Part shown: positions 49,626 to 58,961 of the stretch, piece by piece | Numbering within the stretch: the stretch's first letter is position 1 | Layout of the letters: each line of letters opens with the position of its first letter | NCBI RefSeq assembly: GCF_965216805.1 | Contig: NZ_CBDCGN010000002.1 | Coordinates: 620,001-684,000, forward strand | Direction of reading: 5' to 3' | DNA from: Panacagrimonas sp965216805 | GTDB taxonomy: Bacteria > Pseudomonadota > Gammaproteobacteria > Nevskiales > Nevskiaceae | DNA length: 64,000 bases | The notes under the pieces: generated by a model | The model's database searches: none | Seen by the model: only the letters and a program-made list of their open reading frames with translations | What the model was told of the DNA's origin: nothing | Translations under genes and position numbers: made by a program

Positions 49626-50379
49626 GGCCAACATGGAGCGGCCGCTGGCCGTCGGTAGCGGTGCAGAAACCGAGGTGACGGGCACGGCCCGCCCCACGGT
49701 CGTCCGCGCCTCCGGGCTGTCGAAAACCTTCGACGATGGCCGCCTGAATCTCACCGTGTTTCAAGGCGTCAGCCTGGAGGTGTGCAAGGGCGAGCGGATC
49801 GCCATCGTCGGCGCCTCGGGCTCCGGCAAATCCACCTTACTGCACCTGCTAGGCGGGCTGGACTCGCCCACCAGCGGCGAGATCTGGGTGCAGGGTGCGC
49901 AGATGTCGAAGCTGTCGGACGCCGCGCGCGGCGATCTGCGCAACCGCGCGCTGGGCTTCATCTACCAGTTCCATCACCTGCTGCCGGAGTTCACCGCGTT
50001 GGAGAACGTGGCCATGCCGCTGCTGATCCGCCGGGTTGCGCGGGCAGAGGCCTACGAGCGTTCGCGCGCGCTGCTCGATCGCGTCGGGCTGGGTGCACGC
50101 CTGCGGCACAAGCCGGGCGAGCTCTCCGGCGGCGAACGTCAGCGTGCGGCGGTCGCGCGGGCACTGGTCACGCGCCCGGCCTGCGTGCTGGCCGACGAAC
50201 CCACCGGTAATCTCGACGGCCACACTGCTGCGCGGGTGTTCGAGTTGATGCTGGAGCTCAACCGTGAACTCGGGACCAGCCTGGTCGTGGTCACACACGA
50301 CCTGAATCTGGCGGCGCGCATGGAGCGCGTGATGAGCTTGCAGGAAGGGCATCTGGTCGAGGGGGCTGCAGCGGGCTGA
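49618..50379 (+). CDS. lolD: Lipoprotein-releasing ABC transporter ATPase LolD
   Basis: A 253-residue ABC ATPase: Walker A GASGSGKST, signature LSGGERQRAA, Walker B ACVLADEPTGNLDG and H-loop VVVTHD. An N-terminal extension of about 25 residues precedes the fold. It is translationally coupled to lolC/E. Energises lipoprotein release to LolA. Confidence 0.95.
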   Translation: MSEANMERPLAVGSGAETEVTGTARPTVVRASGLSKTFDDGRLNLTVFQGVSLEVCKGERIAIVGASGSGKSTLLHLLGGLDSPTSGEIWVQGAQMSKLSDAARGDLRNRALGFIYQFHHLLPEFTALENVAMPLLIRRVARAEAYERSRALLDRVGLGARLRHKPGELSGGERQRAAVARALVTRPACVLADEPTGNLDGHTAARVFELMLELNRELGTSLVVVTHDLNLAARMERVMSLQEGHLVEGAAAG

Positions 50380-50498
50380 GTCGTTTGCCTGCGCAGGCGA
50401 GCCGTTGTGGCGCGCTTGCCGGGTGCAGGGCGATCTTGCATTCGACCGGTCGGGTTGCGACGCATAGCAACGGCGGTGGGATCGGCGGAGCGGGCGTG

Positions 50499-52802
50499 AT
50501 GGAAAACGAGATCCCGGCACGGCAGACCGGGCTGCACCGCGCAGGCCAGGATTTGCGCGTGCTCGCTGCTGCACTGGCAACGGGGGTGCTCGGGGTTCAC
50601 GCGATGCCCGCGTTGCCGCCGCCGAGTGCGCTGCTGTTGCTGGCGCTGCCGGCACTGCTGCCCTGGCGCGGGCGGTCGATCTGGGGTGCGGCGACGCTCG
50701 GGGTGCTGTGCGCGACGTGGACCGGTCAGCGCTACCTGGAACAACGCTGGCCAGCGCCCATGCACGGCAGCCAGATGACCGTGCCGGGGCATATCGTCAG
50801 CCTGCCGGAGCGTGTTCCCGGCGGCATCGCGGGCGAACCATCGGCGCAGCGTTTCGAGTTCCGGCCGCTTGACGAAAGCCTGCCGCAGAAAATTCGTGCG
50901 TCCTGGTACCGGGGCGCGCAAGCCGTGCGCGGCGGCGAATGCTGGACCTTGCAGCTGCGTTTGCGCACGCCGCGCGGTTCGTTCAATCCCGGTACTTTCG
51001 ACTACGAGGGCTGGCTGTACCGCAACGGCGTCACCGCGGTTGCCACCGTGCGGTCCGGACGTCGCTGCGAACAGTTGCGTTGGTTGCCGATCCTGCGAGC
51101 GCGTCAGGCCTTGATGGACCGCTACGATTTGTGGCTCGCCGATCATCCCGGCAAGGCCATGGTGGCGGCGCTGAGCGTGGGTGAGGACGCGGGTTTTTCC
51201 GACCGCGATTGGGAAGTCTTCCGCCGCACCGGCACCAGTCATCTGGTCGCCATCTCCGGCTTCAACGTGGCGATTCTCGCCGGCCTGGCTTTTCTCGTGC
51301 TGCGCTGGACCTGGCCGTTGTCGCGACGGCTGAGCGCACGGCTGCCGGCGCAGAAGGCGGCCATGATTGGCGCGGCGCTGGCCGGGTTGGCGTATGGCTT
51401 GCTAGCGGGTTGGGAGTCGCCGGCGCAACGTGCGGCGTTGATGCTGGCGCTGTTGCTGCTGGCCGCGATGCCGGATCGTCGCGGCGCGCCTTCGCGCGTG
51501 CTGGCGCTGGCCCTGATGCTCATGCTGTTGGCGGCGCCGGCCGCGGTGCTGAGTCCAGGACTGTGGTTGTCGTTTGGTGCCGTCGCCGCGATCTTCTACT
51601 GCGTGACCGGACGTCTGGCAACGGCGCCGGTGTGGCGCTCCGCGCTGTCGCTGCAGCTGATGTTGAGTGTGCTGCTGGCGCCGCTGACCCTGTATTTTTT
51701 CCAGGGCGCGGCCTGGCTAGGCCTGCCGGTGAATCTGGTGGCGGTCCCGGTGATGACCGTGCTCACCCCACTGGTGATCGCGGCCATCGGCGTCGCCTTG
51801 GCGATCCCGGACCTTGGCGTGCCATTGCTGGGCTGGATCGCCGAGCTGCTGCATTGGCTGCAGCTTGGTCTGGCCTGGATCGCGCAGCACGCGCCGGCAG
51901 CGTGGATTCCGGCCAGTCCGCCGGCGAGCGCGCTGCTGTTGGCCTTGTTCGGCGGGCTGCTGATCTTCGCGCCGCGCGGGGTGCCGCTGCGGGCCTTGGG
52001 CGCGCTCTGTCTGGTTCCCCTGTTGTGGCCGCCCCGCGTCGACGTCCGACCGCCTTTCGAACTGGTCGCGCTGGACGTGGGGCAGGGACTGTCGGTGTTG
52101 GTGCGCACGTCGAATCACGCCCTGCTGTACGACGCCGGCCCGGCTTTTCCGGGTGGCTTCGACGCCGGCGCGTCGGTGGTTGTGCCGTACGTGCTCAGGC
52201 AGGGCCTGGGGCGCATCGATCAGCTGTTGCTTTCACACGGCGACCGCGATCATGCCGGTGGCGTCGCGGCAGTGCGCGCCAAACTGCCCATCGGCGCCGA
52301 ACGCGGCACTGTGCCGGACAATGCCTGCTCCGATGGCCAGGCCTGGGAATGGGACGGCGTCGCGTTCGAAGTGCTGCACCCGAACGAGCAGCAGTGGTCC
52401 AGCAATAACCGCTCCTGCGTGCTGCGCATCATGGCGCCGGGCATGACGGTCCTGCTGGCGGGAGACATCGAGCGCGCCGCGGAGGCGCGGCTGCTGCGCG
52501 ATCACGGTGATCGCCTCAAGGCCGATATATTGGTAGTGCCTCATCACGGTAGCCGCACTTCATCGACGCCGGCATTCGTAAACGCCGTAGCCCCGGCGGT
52601 GGCGATCTTCGGTGCCGCCTGGCGCAGCCATTACGGTCACCCTCATCCGCAGGTGCATTCGCGCTATCGGGCCCTGAATGCGGATCTGCGTGTGACCGGG
52701 GTCGACGGCGCGGTGAGCGTCTGGCGCGAGCCGCAAGGCTTGCGTCTGCGGTCCTGGCGCCTGCAAGCGCCGCGCTTCTGGAGCGCGCCGGCGCAGCCAT
52801 AA
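50499..52802 (+). CDS. comEC: DNA internalization protein ComEC/Rec2
   Basis: A 767-residue protein with a hydrophobic N-terminal region, DUF4131 segment, competence domain with many helices (GTSHLVAISGFNVAILAGLAF; LSPGLWLSFGAVAAIFYCVT) and a C-terminal metallo-beta-lactamase domain (LDVGQGLSVLV; LSHGDRDHAGG; VPHHGSR). It forms the inner-membrane DNA channel for natural transformation. The ATG at 50499 is chosen; the frame is open further upstream to 50385. It is in the usual place after lolD. Confidence 0.93.
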   Translation: MENEIPARQTGLHRAGQDLRVLAAALATGVLGVHAMPALPPPSALLLLALPALLPWRGRSIWGAATLGVLCATWTGQRYLEQRWPAPMHGSQMTVPGHIVSLPERVPGGIAGEPSAQRFEFRPLDESLPQKIRASWYRGAQAVRGGECWTLQLRLRTPRGSFNPGTFDYEGWLYRNGVTAVATVRSGRRCEQLRWLPILRARQALMDRYDLWLADHPGKAMVAALSVGEDAGFSDRDWEVFRRTGTSHLVAISGFNVAILAGLAFLVLRWTWPLSRRLSARLPAQKAAMIGAALAGLAYGLLAGWESPAQRAALMLALLLLAAMPDRRGAPSRVLALALMLMLLAAPAAVLSPGLWLSFGAVAAIFYCVTGRLATAPVWRSALSLQLMLSVLLAPLTLYFFQGAAWLGLPVNLVAVPVMTVLTPLVIAAIGVALAIPDLGVPLLGWIAELLHWLQLGLAWIAQHAPAAWIPASPPASALLLALFGGLLIFAPRGVPLRALGALCLVPLLWPPRVDVRPPFELVALDVGQGLSVLVRTSNHALLYDAGPAFPGGFDAGASVVVPYVLRQGLGRIDQLLLSHGDRDHAGGVAAVRAKLPIGAERGTVPDNACSDGQAWEWDGVAFEVLHPNEQQWSSNNRSCVLRIMAPGMTVLLAGDIERAAEARLLRDHGDRLKADILVVPHHGSRTSSTPAFVNAVAPAVAIFGAAWRSHYGHPHPQVHSRYRALNADLRVTGVDGAVSVWREPQGLRLRSWRLQAPRFWSAPAQP

Positions 52803-52810
52803 ATGTGCGA

Positions 52811-53182
52811 TCAGCCCGCAGCCCGAATCGTGCGCAATACGTTGTCCACGAACCGCTCGGCGTCGCGCATGCTGCTACCCATCAAGTCATGGCGCAGGCG
52901 TTCCTTGCCTTGAACGGTTTTGACCACGACCTCTTCGGTGGTGCCCAGGCCCGAGAAGTTCACCGTCACGTCGCTGGGCGTGGGGCGGGCAAGGTTCTCG
53001 CGCAGGCGCGCGCTCGCCGGTGACTGGCCCAGCCCAGCCTCTCGCCGACGCGCATCGTTGGTGTTGTGAGAACGATCGAACACCGTCGCGTTGGGGAAGT
53101 AAGCCTTGGCTTCGGTGCAGAACATGCTCAGCAGTTGCCCGCTTCCTTGGACTTCCAGGGTGAACTTGCGGCGTCGGTTCAT
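52811..53182 (-). CDS. Small conserved-type protein of unknown function
   Basis: A 123-residue basic protein: MNRRRKFTLEVQGSGQLLSM, FCTEAKAYFPNATVFDRSHN, VTVNFSGLGTTEEVVVKTV and ERFVDNVLRTIRAAG. A periodic strand-helix pattern supports a real fold. It converges on comEC and lies next to the element B boundary. No family recognised. Confidence 0.55.
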   Translation of the reverse strand: MNRRRKFTLEVQGSGQLLSMFCTEAKAYFPNATVFDRSHNTNDARRREAGLGQSPASARLRENLARPTPSDVTVNFSGLGTTEEVVVKTVQGKERLRHDLMGSSMRDAERFVDNVLRTIRAAG

Positions 53183-53394
53183 GGCAAGCCTGCGAGGTGG
53201 CGGCAGTGACGGTCAAGTATAGAGTCCGGCGGCTGCGCTTCTGCGGGAGGAGTAGACGGCGATGGTGATGTCGGTCACGTCGGCACCGGCAGGTGGACCA
53301 CCCGGTCGCCGATCGGACGCCCACTTCGCAGCCGGTCGTCATCACCGACGCGAGAGGAACGAAGTGGGAGGTTTTGCCGAAGGTGGCAAACGTA

Positions 53395-53418
53395 ACGCCC
53401 GCCGGAGGGGCGGGCTTC
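53395..53418 (-). terminator. Hairpin downstream of the tRNA-Glu remnant
   Basis: Minus-strand GCCCGCC/GGCGGGC stem followed by GTTACGTTT, about 15 bases after the CCA end. It is the old terminator of the tRNA. Confidence 0.55.
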
Positions 53419-53432
53419 ACGTTGCAAAGGAT

Positions 53433-53478
53433 TGGCGTTCCCACGGGGATTCGAACCCCGGTCGCCTCCGTGAAAGGG
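53433..53478 (-). pseudogene. 3' half of a split tRNA-Glu(UUC) gene (att site of element B)
   Basis: Minus-strand anticodon loop CCTTTCACGG, then AGGCGACC, T-arm GGGGTTCGAATCCCC, acceptor and CCA. The CCTTTCACGG anticodon region is typical of tRNA-Glu. Upstream, the 5' stem partner is missing (CCTAAAATTAT), so the gene is split. The 5' half, or a restored tRNA, should be at the other end of element B, outside the window. Confidence 0.85.
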
Positions 53479-53629
53479 ATAATTTTAGGGGTCCTCTGGA
53501 CATCTTCGGACGTTGCTAAACTGTTGATGCGAAAAGGTGTGATAGGCTTTTTGTACGGAGACGACCGAGGCTGTCCAGCCCGGTTTATTCCGGAAAACTC
53601 CGGAAGTTCCGGAAAACGGAAGCCTGCAG

Positions 53630-54922
53630 ATGCCACGCGCCCCCCGAAATTCTCGCCTCGCGACTGCTGAAGCGCGGTCGAATCTGTCGACTCAGAAAGA
53701 GCCCTACTGGCACCAGATCATAGAAGGCACATTCCTAGGCCTGGCCAAAGGCAAGCGCGGCAGTGCCTGGGTTGTGCGGCAGCGAGTGGGGACCGGCTAC
53801 AAGTCCCGCAAGGTCGGTCACCCCGACGACAAGCTTGCTGCGGACGGCGACGTGGTGCTGAGCCACAAGCAGGCGGTCGCGGTCGCGCACAAGATCGCGC
53901 AGGGTGCGGAGCCGGCCACCCGGGGGCACTACGGCGACGGACTGACGCTTAACGAAATAGTCGACCAGTACCTGCAACACCGGATGCTGCACCCCGGTGG
54001 ACGAACAGGCCGCGTCATGAGCAAGGCATCGGCCGACATGACGCGCGGTCTTTGGGCGCGTAACGGGGCGGGGTCCGTCGGCCAAGTCCCCGCGGCCCGT
54101 CTGAACGCGGCAGCGCTTCGAAAATGGCACGCCGGCATCGTGGCCAGTCCGCCCACTAAGCGCGGGCGCGTCACTCAATATGACGGCGCAGACCCCACGC
54201 AAAGAGCGTCGCGACAAGCGTCCGCCAATCGAATCCTGACCATCTGCAAAGCAGCGCTGGAACACGCGCGGGTGTCTGGCCTCACCCCCGAAACCGCGCC
54301 CGATTTTTGGCGCCGGGTGAAGCCGTTCAAGATCGATGAAGGCGCCGAACAAGCCCCGAGGATGCTAGAGCCGGGCGAAATTACGCGGCTGTTGAACGCG
54401 GCCGCACCGGACATACGCGAGCTGCTGAAGGCCGGGCTGATGACCGGTGCAAGGTACGGCGAGCTTGTCAGCATGCGGGTTGCTGACTACTCGGACGAAT
54501 CTGGAACGGTCCGAATTGCGCAGAGCAAGACGGGCAAAGTGCTGCGCCAGCCGCTGACCGACGAAGGCCGCGCGTACTTTGACCGAATGACCGCGGGGCG
54601 GGACCCGCGCGAACTTATTTTGCAGCGCTCGGACGGGCGCCCGTGGGGAAAATCTGACGCCCGGCGCCCCGTGATGCTTGCGGCAAAAACGGCGGCCCTG
54701 GCTGACGTAAGTTTCAAAGCTACACGCGCCACGTACGGGAAGCTGTTGCTACTGGCGACACTGAATATCGAGCTGGTCGCGAAAGCCCTAGGGCACTCAG
54801 ATTCCCGCATCACCCGGAAGCATTACGCACAGTTCCTGCCGAGCGAACTAGCCAGCGGGATCGCCAACATGCGCGCGCTCGGTATCGAGGCCAAGACTGC
54901 CAAGGTCAGCAATCTGCGATAG
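53630..54922 (+). CDS. int: Tyrosine recombinase (integrase) of element B
   Basis: A 430-residue integrase with a long N-terminal part. Catalytic residues: Arg275 (TGARYGELV), Arg366 in KATRATYG (the usual His of HxxR is Lys363), His389 (LGHSDSRIT) and Tyr399 (KHYAQF). The Lys in place of His occurs in some integrase subfamilies and is not by itself a sign of inactivation. It starts about 150 bases from the split tRNA-Glu and reads away from it. Confidence 0.93.
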   Translation: MPRAPRNSRLATAEARSNLSTQKEPYWHQIIEGTFLGLAKGKRGSAWVVRQRVGTGYKSRKVGHPDDKLAADGDVVLSHKQAVAVAHKIAQGAEPATRGHYGDGLTLNEIVDQYLQHRMLHPGGRTGRVMSKASADMTRGLWARNGAGSVGQVPAARLNAAALRKWHAGIVASPPTKRGRVTQYDGADPTQRASRQASANRILTICKAALEHARVSGLTPETAPDFWRRVKPFKIDEGAEQAPRMLEPGEITRLLNAAAPDIRELLKAGLMTGARYGELVSMRVADYSDESGTVRIAQSKTGKVLRQPLTDEGRAYFDRMTAGRDPRELILQRSDGRPWGKSDARRPVMLAAKTAALADVSFKATRATYGKLLLLATLNIELVAKALGHSDSRITRKHYAQFLPSELASGIANMRALGIEAKTAKVSNLR

Positions 54923-54975
54923 ACCGCGAAAGCCGGCGCGCGGACCTTTCGCCGGCAGCTTTGGGGGCAATACCG

Positions 54976-55140
54976 ATGGAAGCTTCACCAGACCAGCAAA
55001 CCGTCCTGGACATGGCCGACAGCGCGATAAAGGCGTTAATGTGTGCCGTCGATAGTCCGCAATCCGAAAGCTTGGCAGCGGCAGATGTTTACGGCGCCCT
55101 GGCCGCAGTGCGGGCCTTGCTCGCCAGCGCCCGGCAGTAA
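54976..55140 (+). CDS. 54-residue small protein
   Basis: Reads MEASPDQQTVLDMADSAIKA then LMCAVDSPQSESLAAADVYG then ALAAVRALLASARQ: an amphipathic, Ala-rich helical protein. Start ATG with GGGGG upstream. It is three bases before the next GTG start, so the two form an operon. Function unknown. Confidence 0.5.
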   Translation: MEASPDQQTVLDMADSAIKALMCAVDSPQSESLAAADVYGALAAVRALLASARQ

Positions 55141-55143
55141 ACA

Positions 55144-55869
55144 GTGAAGGGCTCGCCTAAAGGGCACCAACCGGAGCACCCCTTTTTCGTGCTGACGCAG
55201 ACCGCGGGCCTGCCAGAAAAATCCGGCACCTGGGATGCCGCGGTTCGCTCCCGCGGTGGCGATCCAAAGTCAGCGCAGCAGAAATTTTTCGACCGTATGC
55301 AGGCAAACCCGCTGCAAATGGAAAACTTGCGTCGCGCGGCGGAACAACGCAGAAAGCACAAGGCCGCGCGGGCCAAGGGCGTCTGCGATTCTCGGGAGCT
55401 GCAAAAACTACGACGCGACAGCGCACTGCGCGATAGCGCAATCGCAATCGTGGACGCGCTGGCCGGCGGGCTCGCAGTTCCGGCGGCCCTGCTCGCCGAC
55501 TTCGAATATGTCGTGAGGCTTGCCCTAGAGTCGCCAGACGAATACGCGGCCGCCGCGAAGCTTGGCCCCGCAAACGGGCGCCCGCGCAAAGGCGGACCAT
55601 TTGATCCCGATGCAATCAAGGCCGCCATCGTCGACGAAATGCCCTCGACTCTCACGCGCGCCTTCGAGGTCCACCTCCGCGCTGATGAAAAGATTCCTTG
55701 GGAGAACGGCCAACGGGCTGATGGCACCGCCCCGCGAAACGCATTCGAGGCGGCGGCCGCGCTTTGGAGCGACCGTCACCTTGGCGCGCCGATCACCGCG
55801 GGGGCCATGCGGGGCGCATGGCAGCGCATGAAGGCTTTGCGCAAAAGCAGCCAAAGAAAGGGCGAATAG
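55144..55869 (+). CDS. Hypothetical protein of element B
   Basis: A 241-residue hydrophilic, mostly helical protein with a charged segment (residues 55-90) and a C-terminal region LGAPITAGAMRGAWQRMKAL. Starts with GTG four bases after the previous stop. No family recognised; in comparable satellites this position holds replication or regulation accessories. Confidence 0.55.
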   Translation: MKGSPKGHQPEHPFFVLTQTAGLPEKSGTWDAAVRSRGGDPKSAQQKFFDRMQANPLQMENLRRAAEQRRKHKAARAKGVCDSRELQKLRRDSALRDSAIAIVDALAGGLAVPAALLADFEYVVRLALESPDEYAAAAKLGPANGRPRKGGPFDPDAIKAAIVDEMPSTLTRAFEVHLRADEKIPWENGQRADGTAPRNAFEAAAALWSDRHLGAPITAGAMRGAWQRMKALRKSSQRKGE

Positions 55870-56044
55870 CCGCGCGAGGCACGGGAACAAAAGCGATCCG
55901 ACTTTCTGTGCCCGCGAGCAGCCACGGGGCTTTGCACTGAGGCAAGCGGACCGGCGGCAGCGGTTGAGGTTCGCGGTGCGCTGGGTCGCTTGATATTCCT
56001 GGTCTAGCTGCAACACGCAGTGACATTCCACAGGACGGCCCAGC

Positions 56045-56272
56045 ATGCAGTTCGACCAGCTTCCCGCCGACGCCCGAGTCCGCATTCCAGATGCCCTCGC
56101 GGTCACCGGCTTCAGTCGCAGCACTTTCTATAGCCTCGCGAAAGCCGGCCGGGTGCCCCCCGTGGTCAAGCTGGCCGGCGGCCGATCAAGCGGCGTGATT
56201 GTGGGCGAATTACGCAAGTACCTAACCGATTCAGAGGGTTACCGCGCGCCAAGTCCAACCGGCGCAGCCTGA
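56045..56272 (+). CDS. AlpA/HTH_17-like excisionase or regulator
   Basis: A 75-residue protein: VRIPDALAVTGFSRSTFYSLA, then KAGRVPPVVKLAGGRSSGVIV, then GELRKYL. This is the AlpA-type winged helix used as excisionase/activator in P4-like elements. It has one-base overlap with the next gene, so the primase region is coupled to it. Confidence 0.8.
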   Translation: MQFDQLPADARVRIPDALAVTGFSRSTFYSLAKAGRVPPVVKLAGGRSSGVIVGELRKYLTDSEGYRAPSPTGAA

Positions 56273-56607
56273 TGTTTTATCGCGATTGCCTGGCAGATTC
56301 CGAAACCATGGCCCGCGCACTGTTCGCGGCCGCCAACGACTGCCGCAAGGCGTCGGCATCGCATCAACCTTTCCAGTGCATCGCAGACGACCTGCGGGCG
56401 CTCGGTTCCCGCATGGCCGGGCTACGCGCCGAACGGCCACCCGCGCCGGCCAGCTTGTTCGCGGCGCTCCAGACCGCATTGCGAACCGCGCCCCCGGATA
56501 CAGCCCAAGGGCTGCGCGACGTTACCGAGCTGCTCCGCCGGTTGGCCGCCGAAGCCCACATGCTGGCCGAAGCCCAAGGTGCCAAAGCGCCAGCGGGGGG
56601 CGCGTGA
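56272..56607 (+). CDS. Small helical protein upstream of the primase
   Basis: A 111-residue Ala/Leu-rich helical protein (FQCIADDLRALGSRMAGLRAE; TAQGLRDVTELLRRLAAEA). It overlaps the AlpA-like gene (1 base) and the primase gene (4 bases). No known domain recognised. Confidence 0.55.
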   Translation: MFYRDCLADSETMARALFAAANDCRKASASHQPFQCIADDLRALGSRMAGLRAERPPAPASLFAALQTALRTAPPDTAQGLRDVTELLRRLAAEAHMLAEAQGAKAPAGGA

Positions 56608-58871
56608 GTTTTTGCCAAGCGGCGCTCGCGCTCGCCGACCGCGGCTTTTATGTGTTCCCGTTGTTGCCCGGATCGAAGCTGCCGGCAATCGACAATTTCG
56701 CCGACCGCGCCACCCGCGACCACGGGCAGATTCAAGCCTGGTGGGTGGATGATGTCCTGGGTTGGGAGCACGACTACAACGTCGGCATATCCACGTCGAC
56801 CTTCGGCGACGATGGCGAAAGCCTTTGCGTGGTCGACGAAGACAATAAAAACGGCAAGTGCGGGGCCGAATCGCTATTGCGCTTAGAGCTTGAAGGCCTG
56901 GAGCTGCCCGCGACGACCGAACAGCGCACGCCGACGGGTGGCGCGCATCACGTCATGCGCACGTCGACGCCGGTTGCGAATTCTGTAGGCAAGCTCGGCA
57001 GTGGCCTGGACGTGCGAGGCCGCGGCGGTTTCATTGTGGGCGCAGGATCGGTAGTGCCCGCCGGCCGCTACACCATCAACGAACTACCCCCGGCGCCAGC
57101 GCCCGCAGAACTGATTCTGCGGTGCGGCATTTCGAAGGAACGCGCAGAGCTGCCCGACGGTGCGGCGCCCACGGTCGACGAAGACCGCGCCGGTGAGCGC
57201 TTCGCGGAGTGGCTGAAGACGGCGCCGCGCAGCGTCAAGGGCGATGGCGGTGACGCCTGCGCGTTCAACACCGCGTGCAAAGGCCGCGACTTCGGTTGCA
57301 GCGCGTCTACCGCGCTCGACCTCATGCTCAGTGAGGCTTGGGACGACGGTTGCGGTTGGACCGCGGACCGCCTGCAGGAAAAGGTCGCGCACGCTTTCAA
57401 GTACGCCAAGGGCGCGGCTGGAAACGCTTCGGCCGAAGTGCAGTTCGGCAACGTAACGCCAAGCGTCCCGGAGCCGATAGCACCCGCCACGCTCACCCGC
57501 GAGCCGGGCGCGGTTTCCGACTTTGGTTTGGCCTGCATCGCAACCGCGAAGATCGGCGCCGCCGCGCGCTATTGCGACCAGCGGGCGGCCTGGTTCTTGT
57601 GGGATGGTCAGCGCTACGCCCTCGACACGACCCGCGCGGTTTCCGACCTGGTGCGCGGCATCTGCCACCTCGAGGCCGCCCGCCAGCGCGATGCGATGCT
57701 TCGCGCCGATCCGAACCGACCAGCCCGCGCAGACGGCGCTGCAGCGCGTATCCGATCACGCCGGACAGTGGCCGACGTGGAAACACTGCTTAAAGCGGAT
57801 CGCACGCACGCGGTAAGCCTGGCCGCGTTCGACGCAGACCCTTGGACACTGAACACGCGCGCCGGCCTGGTCGACCTACAGACCGGCGCGGTGCGGCCAC
57901 ACGACCCGTCGGCGCTGTGCAGCAAGATCGCCGCGGCGGGCATCGGCGATAGATGCCCAACGTGGCTCGCGTTCCTATACGACGCCACTGGCGGAGATGC
58001 GGAGCTGATCGGCTACCTGCAGAAGCTCGCCGGCTACGCCACGACCGGGTCGACCCGCGAGCATCTCGTTCACTTCATCTATGGGACTGGAGGCACCGGG
58101 AAAACCACGTTTCTGGAAACCATCGCGGAAGTATTCGGCGACTACGCGCAGACGGCCGACATGGCGCTGTTCACGTTGTCCGCCAACGACCAGCACCCTA
58201 CCGGGCTCGCCTCGCTGATGGGCGCCCGCCTGGTGATTGCCAGCGAAACTGAGCAAGGCGCGCGCTGGCATGAGTCCCGCATCAAGGCGGTGTCGGGGGG
58301 CGACCGCATCGCAGCGCGATACATGCGGGGCGACTTCTTTGAATTCGTCCCAACGTGCAAGCTGGTATTCGCCGGCAACCATCGCCCGCACGTCCGAAAC
58401 GTCGAGGATGGTTTGCGTCGTCGATTACGCCTAATTCCCTTCGAGCGGAAGCCCGCCAAGCCTGACCCGGAACTGCGCTTGAAGCTGCGGGCCGAATCCG
58501 ACGGGATACTCGGATGGGTTCTCGAAGGCGCGGCGATGTGGCAGCGCGACGGCCTGCAGGCGATGCCCGCGGCGATCCGTGAAGCCACGAAGGACTATTT
58601 TGCCGACGAAGACGATATAGGCCGATGGCTGGATCAGGAATGCGCGAGCGCTACCCGGGACGCCTTCACAGAGTCGAACCTGATGTTCCACGCCTATTCC
58701 GGATGGGCGCAGGCGAACGGCGGATATGTTGGGTCGCTGAAGAGGTTCGCCGCGGACCTCGCCCGGCGCGGATTTGAAAAAGCACTGCATCCGACCACGC
58801 GCCGCAGCGGCTTTCGCGGACTGACGCTGCGGAATGACCACGGCGCAGGCTTCCCGGCGGGTGTCTCATGA
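56604..58871 (+). CDS. Primase-polymerase / D5-type helicase (P4 alpha-like)
   Basis: A 755-residue protein. The N-terminal bifunctional prim-pol (AEP) domain is at about residues 1-170 (RGFYVFPLLPGSKLPAI; GLDVRGRGGFIVGAGSVVP). A linker and a D5_N-type region follow. The SF3 helicase has Walker A GTGGTGKT at residues 494-501 and the later box LVIASETEQGARW. GTG at 56604 overlaps the previous stop. Such proteins initiate replication of phage P4-type and plasmid-like elements, so element B probably replicates after excision. Confidence 0.9.
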   Translation: MSFCQAALALADRGFYVFPLLPGSKLPAIDNFADRATRDHGQIQAWWVDDVLGWEHDYNVGISTSTFGDDGESLCVVDEDNKNGKCGAESLLRLELEGLELPATTEQRTPTGGAHHVMRTSTPVANSVGKLGSGLDVRGRGGFIVGAGSVVPAGRYTINELPPAPAPAELILRCGISKERAELPDGAAPTVDEDRAGERFAEWLKTAPRSVKGDGGDACAFNTACKGRDFGCSASTALDLMLSEAWDDGCGWTADRLQEKVAHAFKYAKGAAGNASAEVQFGNVTPSVPEPIAPATLTREPGAVSDFGLACIATAKIGAAARYCDQRAAWFLWDGQRYALDTTRAVSDLVRGICHLEAARQRDAMLRADPNRPARADGAAARIRSRRTVADVETLLKADRTHAVSLAAFDADPWTLNTRAGLVDLQTGAVRPHDPSALCSKIAAAGIGDRCPTWLAFLYDATGGDAELIGYLQKLAGYATTGSTREHLVHFIYGTGGTGKTTFLETIAEVFGDYAQTADMALFTLSANDQHPTGLASLMGARLVIASETEQGARWHESRIKAVSGGDRIAARYMRGDFFEFVPTCKLVFAGNHRPHVRNVEDGLRRRLRLIPFERKPAKPDPELRLKLRAESDGILGWVLEGAAMWQRDGLQAMPAAIREATKDYFADEDDIGRWLDQECASATRDAFTESNLMFHAYSGWAQANGGYVGSLKRFAADLARRGFEKALHPTTRRSGFRGLTLRNDHGAGFPAGVS

Positions 58872-58961
58872 CCACGGGCGAAGCTTTCCGAAGGCCCCCC
58901 CGCGTCAGAATAGTTGCCGCCTTGATAGGACCATCCCTGGGGGCGTCAATGAAGGTAGAAC

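Larger units (their letters stand above)
53183..53629. other. Intergenic region spanning the chromosome/element B junction
   Basis: 447 bases without a credible gene. It contains the tRNA-Glu remnant and its terminator, and the int promoter region. No other signal seen at 53183-53390. Confidence 0.5.

Noticed and set aside
47064..49754. An 896-residue open frame on the minus strand running through lolC/E
   Set aside because: Only the last 386 residues (from 48224) have a ribosome site, lipobox and plausible composition. The rest is antisense to lolC/E.
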